DNA from: Larimichthys crocea
Taxonomy: Eukaryota; Chordata; Actinopteri; Sciaenidae
Direction: 5' to 3'
DNA: 64,000 nt
NCBI RefSeq assembly: GCF_000972845.2
Contig: NC_040016.1
Span: 24,608,304 to 24,672,303 of the forward strand
Position numbers and translations under genes: made by a program. Positions 57,975 through 64,000 of the stretch are shown piece by piece; position 1 is the first letter of the stretch; every line of letters starts with the position of its first letter. Under the pieces are notes generated by a model that was not told the DNA's origin, did no database searches, and saw nothing but the letters and a program-made list of their open reading frames with translations.

Positions 57975-59471
57975 CGGGGACATAAAATAATTTTCGAGAA
58001 CGCCATGAGTGTAGAAGTAACGTCCAATGGTGGCACAAGTTTTGCCTACAAGTTTCATTAAAAGAATAACAATAAAAACACAGTACACAGTATTAAATAT
58101 CCTTCTGGATTAAACGTCCAACAAGCTTTTGTTTGTGGGCTTCATGGTTTCATGATACACGTACTCAGTTGCTATTACTTGATCTGTGAAACTGCTTTGT
58201 AGTGATCATTTCAGGCCTGCCACGCTCAACAATATCGACGCGTCATAAAAGATACCCTACACTTAAATCATTCTTTTAAGCTAATGCTCCTGACGATACA
58301 TTTTCCAGAATCACGGGGGTCACACAAACCCTCAACTCAAAACATGGATGATGATCCTTGGACCCTCACACAGGGTAGGCAATACAGGAACTGCCCCACC
58401 TCACCACAGGGAGTATGGGACATCGGGGCTACCTGGGACTATCAAGATAGGATTATTATAAGTATTGCATGGTACCACGAAACACCTTAGGCCTAGATTG
58501 ATGATTGACTTTGTGGTCGTAGTATATCTGTGTCTTGGGACAATGATCATTAACTGGTGTGAGTTGATCAAATGACATGGGAGGTTGCCAAGACAGCCAC
58601 ACATTCCCAACTGACCTTTCGCCGAGCCCCTGCCCCATTAGCTAGGTCGTTCAAGCCCAACAAGAGTGCAATGATGGAAGAGATTTGCACCTGGTGCGTG
58701 TTCCAGTGACCAGTTTTTGAGCTAATTACCTCCGCGATATCCTCCAGCTTGAGGCCCAACGGGTTAACAATATGCCTTGGAGGGATATATTACAAACTAT
58801 TCAAATACACAACAAAAGGCGACATAACCACATATCGCGGCTAATGCTTTACAAAGCGGTCTCAAGCGAAATCCGGAGAAGACCCCATGACCAAACCATT
58901 ACGTGCTGTCAACATCCATATTTTCTTGGCCTACCATTTTTGGGTGGCTTTCGACAGCCTCCGAGCTGTCCCTAGCTGGGTTACTGGGACTCACACAGGG
59001 AAACGTAAGGCTCCGTAAAACGGCTAAGCCATGGTTTAGCTCCGTCCTCTGCCCGGCGTCAACTCACACCGGGCAAGTGACGCCGTGTAGCAAGCCAGCC
59101 ATATTCACGCGAGAGGTTTCACACCGAGACCCCCGCGATTAAAACGTATAAAAGAAACAACAACCAACAGGCTTACTTTGCTTCTCGGACGTGGCGAAGA
59201 TTATAAAAAAAGGATCTGTTGTGTCATAACTTATTTGTGCTGTTGTTCCAGTCAAAAAATTAAGGACCTCCCACACCGTATGCGCCGGCGTAACGGCTGC
59301 GCCGGGTCTTTCAATGTTAACGCGGATTTACACAGGATAGGGCATTGCGGCAACTCATAGCAGGTTGTTGCGGGTAGCTGAGGTTGGTTTTGCTGTGGGC
59401 GGTGTCTATATGTGCTGAATTTAACCACTGTGGCAAAAACAATCAGGAAATAACTTTATTTTGCCGGATTA
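57975..59471 (+). repeat. degraded copy of the 47.5-48.9 kb block
   Basis: It follows OR11 as the original follows OR9. Shared markers in order: TGACGATACATTTTCC, GACTTTGTGGTCGTAGTATA, CACACATTCCCAACTGACC, GGTGGCTTTCGACAGCCTCC, CTCGGACGTGG, AACGGCTGCGCCGG. It contains the second copies of the SWIM-like and Harbinger-like pieces, with many small indels. Confidence 0.8.
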
Positions 59472-59830
59472 CAGTGGTCCCTCGTTTATCGCGGGGGATA
59501 CGTTCTAAAAATAACCTTGCAATAAACGAAATCCCCACAAGATAGTTTTTACATTCATTATACATGTTTTAGAGCCGTACACCCCTAACCACACACCTTT
59601 ATACACCTTTTTACACGCATTTTGTACCGTACAGTCGTCCCTCGCTATAATGCGGTTTCACTTTTCGCGTTACTCGCTTTTCGCAATTTTTTTAAGATGG
59701 AATTTTGCATGGGGTTTTTTTTTACAGTGATGTCCAGTCTGAACGCGCATTGTGTCTCTGCTCCTAAATTGGCTCAAGGAGAACCGCACATTGTTCTGCG
59801 TCCTGATTAAAACTGAGGGAGTACCTGTAC
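59472..59830. mobile_element. Tigger-like MITE, noisy copy
   Basis: Corresponds to 48940-49262 with many single-base differences; CAGTGGTCCCTCGTTTATCG start and CAGTCGTCCCTCGCTATAATG in the middle. Confidence 0.65.
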
Positions 59831-60172
59831 CAAAATGAGAGTGTCTCAATTCTCCTTGGCCAAGCTTCAAATAAAATTCAGCCATAAGACATCCGAGGCT
59901 CCTGAAACTTCTGAACTCCTGACCTCACCATTGACCATTGACTTCAGCAGTTTCTCCACAACAATATCAAAGTCTGCACATCACGTCCAGATTCAAGTCA
60001 CTTCAAGTTAGATTTAATGTTTGTTCAGTGTTAGTCGTTTCAATGCTTTCTATCACTGATCAGTGATAATTCAAATTCATTGTTAGTTTCAAACTTAATG
60101 GTCTAATTCTTATACTGTGTTCGAAAACCACACACACACAAACACACCACACACACACCCACACTGTACTCT

Positions 60173-60227
60173 TATATAAACTCATCACATTGAGGCGTTC
60201 CATCTTCCAGATCCATCCCCTGTCTGG
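60173..60227 (+). promoter_or_regulatory. OR12 core promoter and noncoding first exon, noisy
   Basis: TATATAAA at 60173-60180 after a CA-rich tract; donor CTGG|GTCAGT at 60227/60228. Matches OR9 with small errors. Confidence 0.5.
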
Positions 60228-60329
60228 GTCAGTACTGATTTTCGTCATTCAAAATGCTAAAACCGAACTGCAAATGTTTCTTTATTATAAAATGTCTTTG
60301 TGTTTTTAAACCAGTTCATCAAGTGCGAC

Positions 60330-62035
60330 ATGAATTTACACCTGTGCAAAAGCAATGTGTCGGCAGCTGTGCCCTTCCGGGTCACGTTGTTTAAAGGTAT
60401 CGGCGGGGTTATGATCATGTTTGTCTGGGCATCCCCATCAACTACATCAATGCTCCATGGTCCACCACCATTCAGGCAAAACACCCAGCGTGTGTTTTAT
60501 TAAATCCATGTTTTATAGCTTCTTCTCTATAAACTAACCATTGTTTGTGCAGTTAGAATACGGTGGAGAAACAATATAACGTTGATCTTTCTTTGTTACG
60601 TGTACATAGAGTCTGTACGATGATAGTAACATGTAATTACATACTGGGCACACTAAAGAGAAATGCCAAGCAACATATTCAAATGTATTTTGTCTTTAAC
60701 AAATGAAACGCATCAGTTGTCAATATTCTGACATTTTATAAGACAACGCTTTAGTTTACAATTGAAAAACACGTTTACGATTGAGAAAGTTTACAATTCT
60801 TATCAAAAATCTTTTCTGCTGCTCAATTGACATTTGGATCATCATTTCAGTTTTAATTCAGTTCAAGGATTGCAGTTTTTTCGCAATGTCACTTTTGATT
60901 TGTTACACATCATATTTTACGAGCAAACTTAAGATGTAGAAACTTAATCAGTCTCACCATTAGTTTTCTTCTTTTTTGTCTTTTCTTCGATGTCTTTTTT
61001 TCGATGGTATTATTATTTTATTTTCATTTTATTTTTTTATCTAATTCATTTTAAAACCTGCCTCCAGTGATTCCTCACTGCAGGGCGATGAGATGGTGTC
61101 TTCCTCAGTTTCGTGTGTGTTTGTTTATTATGGATGGAGGGGTCCGGGTTGAGCGGTGGGTCGGGGGGTTTTTTTATGTGAAGTGATTTGTCTGTTCATT
61201 GTATCTATGAAAAGTGCGCCCACAAATAAAGCTGATTAATGATCGGATTCATTTTCAGATCTTCAAGTGAACCCTCGCTTTATCCTTTTTAATCCAACCT
61301 GGTGTCAACGACAGATCCTGCTCACAGTCAGCATCTCCCTTCTGTCCTCCATCTGTCTTTGACACAATCTATGTCTCACATCTGTTGTCTCCATCGTCTT
61401 GCCGGCCATCTCACCACTCCAAAAACCCCTCTGAATTGGCTTTCATGGCAGCAGAGTGTTACATTGCTGTTGCATGCCCCTCCGCTACAAAACATATGCA
61501 CAGTCAAAAGAACATATATTGTTATTGGCATACATCTGGACATTAACGTTCAGTTTCTGCTATGCCAGATGGTCTTTATTCTTTTGGCCACTGAACCTCT
61601 GGAGTTCTTTATACCAGAGTTTTCTGCTTGAGGGATACAGTGTTTAGGAGTGCCTACAGTGTAAAGAAGAGGGATGCATCCCACATATTGTTTCTGGTCG
61701 TGGTTTGGCTCACTCTGTTCTACACTTACTTCAGAATTTTGTTTGTGGCCAAAGCTGCTGATGCAGATGCTAAAAAGGCAAGAAACACGATCCTGCTTCA
61801 TGGTTTTCAGGTGCTGCTGTGTATGACGGTGTATGTGCAACCTTTGTTAACTGAAGTTCTCATATACGCGTTTCCGGGACAGTTCAGAACGATATACTTT
61901 GCTTTTTATGTTATAAACCAAATCCTCCCTCGCTTTGTTAGTCCTATTGTCTACGGGCTACGAGATAAGACTTTCAGGAAGTACTTCAAAAAGTATCTGT
62001 GTACAGTAAACTGCCATCCAAAACAAAATCCTTAA
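60330..62035 (+). pseudogene. odorant receptor, OR12 (type B), 5' half frameshifted, 3' half clean
   Basis: Exon 1 at 60330-60489 and exon 2 at 61259-62035 align with OR9. Before about 61620 there are many insertions and deletions in exon 1, intron and exon 2. From about 61628 to the stop at 62033-62035 the frame is perfect and matches OR9 closely (135 codons, from the second extracellular loop to CHPKQNP). Such an abrupt change from noisy to clean inside one exon is more easily explained by a sequence-quality boundary than by decay. Status as gene or pseudogene is open. Confidence 0.8.
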
Positions 62036-62600
62036 CCCGGTGACATAAAATATTTTAGAGAACGCCATGATGTTAGATAGTTAAAGTCCAATGTGGTACA
62101 AGTTTGCCTACAAATTTCATATAAAGAACTAACAATAAAAATCACAGTACACAGTATTAAATGTCTCTGTGATTAAACTGTCAACAGCTTTTGTTGTGGC
62201 TTCATGGTTTCATGATACATCGGATCTATTTGCTATTACTTGATCTGTGAATGCTTTTGTAGTATCATTTCATGGCCTGCGCAGCATCACGGGGGTCACA
62301 CAAACCCCTCAACTCAAATATGATATGATATACACCCAGGTTAAGCTTGAAGAAAGTGTGGAGTCAACAGCTGACAGTAAGATCTTCTAGAATTCACTTA
62401 AGGTAATTTAACTAGGATTAATTTCACTCTGCTGTACCTGAAACTGGATTTGACTCAGGTGTGAACAAGTGACACGCCCCCGAAACCACAGCCTATTGTA
62501 ATTTGCAAAAGAGGGCGGACTCAGGGAGTGGCACCTGCACCTATTTCAACAGGCATTCTGCGTTGCAGCGTCAGCGGAAGGCGTCAGCCCTCTTCTGAAG
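62036..62600. other. OR12 3' flank
   Basis: The left part matches the OR9 3' flank, then unique-looking DNA leads into the LINE. No gene. Confidence 0.5.
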
Positions 62601-64000
62601 CCCTCCTCGTGTGAAGACCTACTTGGGTTAAGACAAGCGAGTCTACCTGCGCGAGGCAAAACTATCCTCCATCTGTCCTACCCATATCACTATGTGCTTC
62701 CAGAAGATCCCCGTAGTTTCTACTGCACGGACTATGTGCTTCCAGAAGATCCCCGTAGTTTCTACTGCACGGACCCCCCCTACGCCGCAACCTTCGCACC
62801 AGGAATCTATTTAACCTCCGGCCACTGGAACATTATACACCCACCAAAACCTTCTCTGTTGGCCTATAGAACTGCCAATCCGCTGTCAACAAGGTGGACT
62901 TTATCCCGGCCTATGCCAGCAGTCTATCCCTGGACCTACTGGCCCTCACTGAAACCTGGCTTAAAACCGAAAACACCGCCACTCAGGCAGCACTCTCCGC
63001 AGCTCACTCCTTCTCCCATACCCCCCGTCTCTCCAAGCGAGGAGGAGTAACTGGGGTCCTGGTTAACAACAAATGGAACTATGCTCCCCTGCTCCTCAAC
63101 ACCAACTACTGCTCATTTGAACACCACGCAATCAAAGTCATAGCTCCGGTCAAATGCTCAGTGATCGTCATCTACCGTCCTCCTGGACCTCTGGGTGACT
63201 TCGTCAATGAGTTAGACACGCTACTGTCCTCAATCCCTGAACTTGAGTGCCCGCTGCTGGTCCTCGGTGATTTCAACATCCATCTAGGCAAAGCTTACGC
63301 CACAGACTTTCTATCCCTCATCAACTCATTCGACATGCAACTAGTCAGTACTCCCCCAACTCACAAAAATGGCAATCATCTGGATCTCGTCCTTACCAAA
63401 AACTGCAAAACTGATGACATAATGGTCACACCATTACATACCTCGGACCACTTCTTCATCCACTTCACGGTTTCCCTCCCAGAACTACCTACCACCCCTC
63501 AACCCATGACCACCTCTCGACGCAATCTCCGCAACTTGTCTGCCACCCACTTCGCCTCAATCGTCGCTACTGCCCTTCCCCCTCCCAACAGTTTCTCTCC
63601 GCTAGATGTCAACGCAGCCGCAGAATCTCTCAGTTCCACACTAACCGCATGCCTAGATTCCCTGTGCCCTCTTTCTAGAAAACCAGCACGCTCCACTCAG
63701 CCCCGCCCATGGTTGACTGATGCCATCCGCTCGTCACGTACAGCACTCAGAGCTGCAGAACGGAAATGGCACAAATCCAAAAACCACGCTGACCTAGAAG
63801 CCTTCCAATCTCTCCTAGCGTCATTCTCTTCATCTGTCACGACTGCTAAAATGGAATATTACAACAAGAAAATCAGCAGCACAACTGACACACGGAAACT
63901 CTTCTCCGCCTTCAAATCGCTGCTCAATCCTCCCCCACCCCCACCTGCCACCAACCTCACTGCTGACAGCTTTGCCTCCTTCTTCACAGACAAGGTGGCG
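62600..64000 (+). mobile_element. L2-like LINE, 5' part with endonuclease, runs off the window
   Basis: After a TAG at 62867-62869 the frame is open from 62870 to the window end (377 codons). It encodes an AP-endonuclease-like domain: NCQSAVNKVDF (Asn), LLALTETWL (catalytic Glu), VIYRPPGPLGDF, LLVLGDFNIHLG (Asp/Asn), and TSDHFFIHFTV (Asp-His). Then a linker RPWLTDAIRSSRTALRAAER typical before the reverse transcriptase. Upstream of the TAG the same frame reads LRPLEHYTPTKTFSVGL, so the TAG (probably from TGG, inferred) breaks an otherwise continuous ORF2. The reverse transcriptase lies right of the window. Confidence 0.9.
62691..62774 (+). repeat. 42-bp perfect tandem duplication
   Basis: A 42-bp unit beginning TATGTGCTTCCAGAAGATCC (62691-62732) is repeated exactly at 62733-62774 in the 5' region of the LINE. 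Confidence 0.95.

Noticed and set aside
62694..63050. 118-codon ORF over the 42-bp duplication
   Set aside because: It is out of frame with the endonuclease reading that continues for 377 codons; its length comes from the duplicated unit lacking a stop in that frame.
1..64000. CRISPR arrays, operons, bacterial-type ribosome sites
   Set aside because: The window is vertebrate nuclear DNA; regular repeats here are microsatellites or transposon copies.

Overview
The window is teleost fish nuclear DNA, most likely from a percomorph (inferred). The evidence is split genes with GT-AG introns plus one AT-AC intron, a matrilin gene, a tandem cluster of two-coding-exon odorant receptor genes of the odorant receptor 131-2-like type, and typical fish repeats (hAT, Tigger-like and Harbinger MITEs, jockey-superfamily and L2-like LINEs, Ty3/gypsy chromodomain fragments, long CA/TG tracts). 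The species cannot be named from the sequence. All recognised host genes lie on the + strand.

Region 1 (1-9.1 kb) is the 3' part of matrilin-4 (matn4). Six EGF exons, each exactly 123 bp, are followed by four exons of the second von Willebrand A domain and two exons of the C-terminal coiled coil. The last two exons are separated by a U12-type AT-AC intron. The 5' part of the gene lies left of the window.

Region 2 (9.5-17.1 kb) is transposon-rich and has no host gene. It holds a nearly intact hAT element (17-bp inverted ends, 8-bp target duplication, transposase frame with one TGA), a non-autonomous hAT, a Tigger-like MITE, a third hAT relic of the ZBED type inserted in an older fish repeat, and a 0.3-kb CA/CATGCG minisatellite.

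Region 3 (17.1-62.2 kb) is the odorant receptor cluster. Nine genes look intact (OR1-OR9 here), three copies are disrupted (OR10-OR12), and there are at least three scattered pseudogene fragments. Two sequence types alternate: type A (OR1, 2, 5, 6, 7) and type B (OR3, 4, 8-12). Most genes share one layout: a CA-rich tract, a TATA box, a very short noncoding first exon ending in a splice donor, an intron, coding exon 1 (50 or 52 codons, N-terminus and TM1), an intron, and coding exon 2 (TM2 to TM7 and tail). Segmental duplication, gene-conversion-like mosaics and transposon insertions are visible throughout.

Region 4 (49.3-51.6 kb and 53-61.6 kb) has sequence-quality problems. After a 10-N gap at 52980-52989 there are about 1.6 kb made almost only of G and T, then A/C-rich DNA, and the OR copies around it carry many single-base deletions in coding and noncoding DNA alike. 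The long ORFs there are artefacts of base composition, and OR10-OR12 may be better preserved in the animal than they look here.

Region 5 (62.5-64 kb) is the 5' part of an L2-like LINE with an open endonuclease frame that runs off the right edge.
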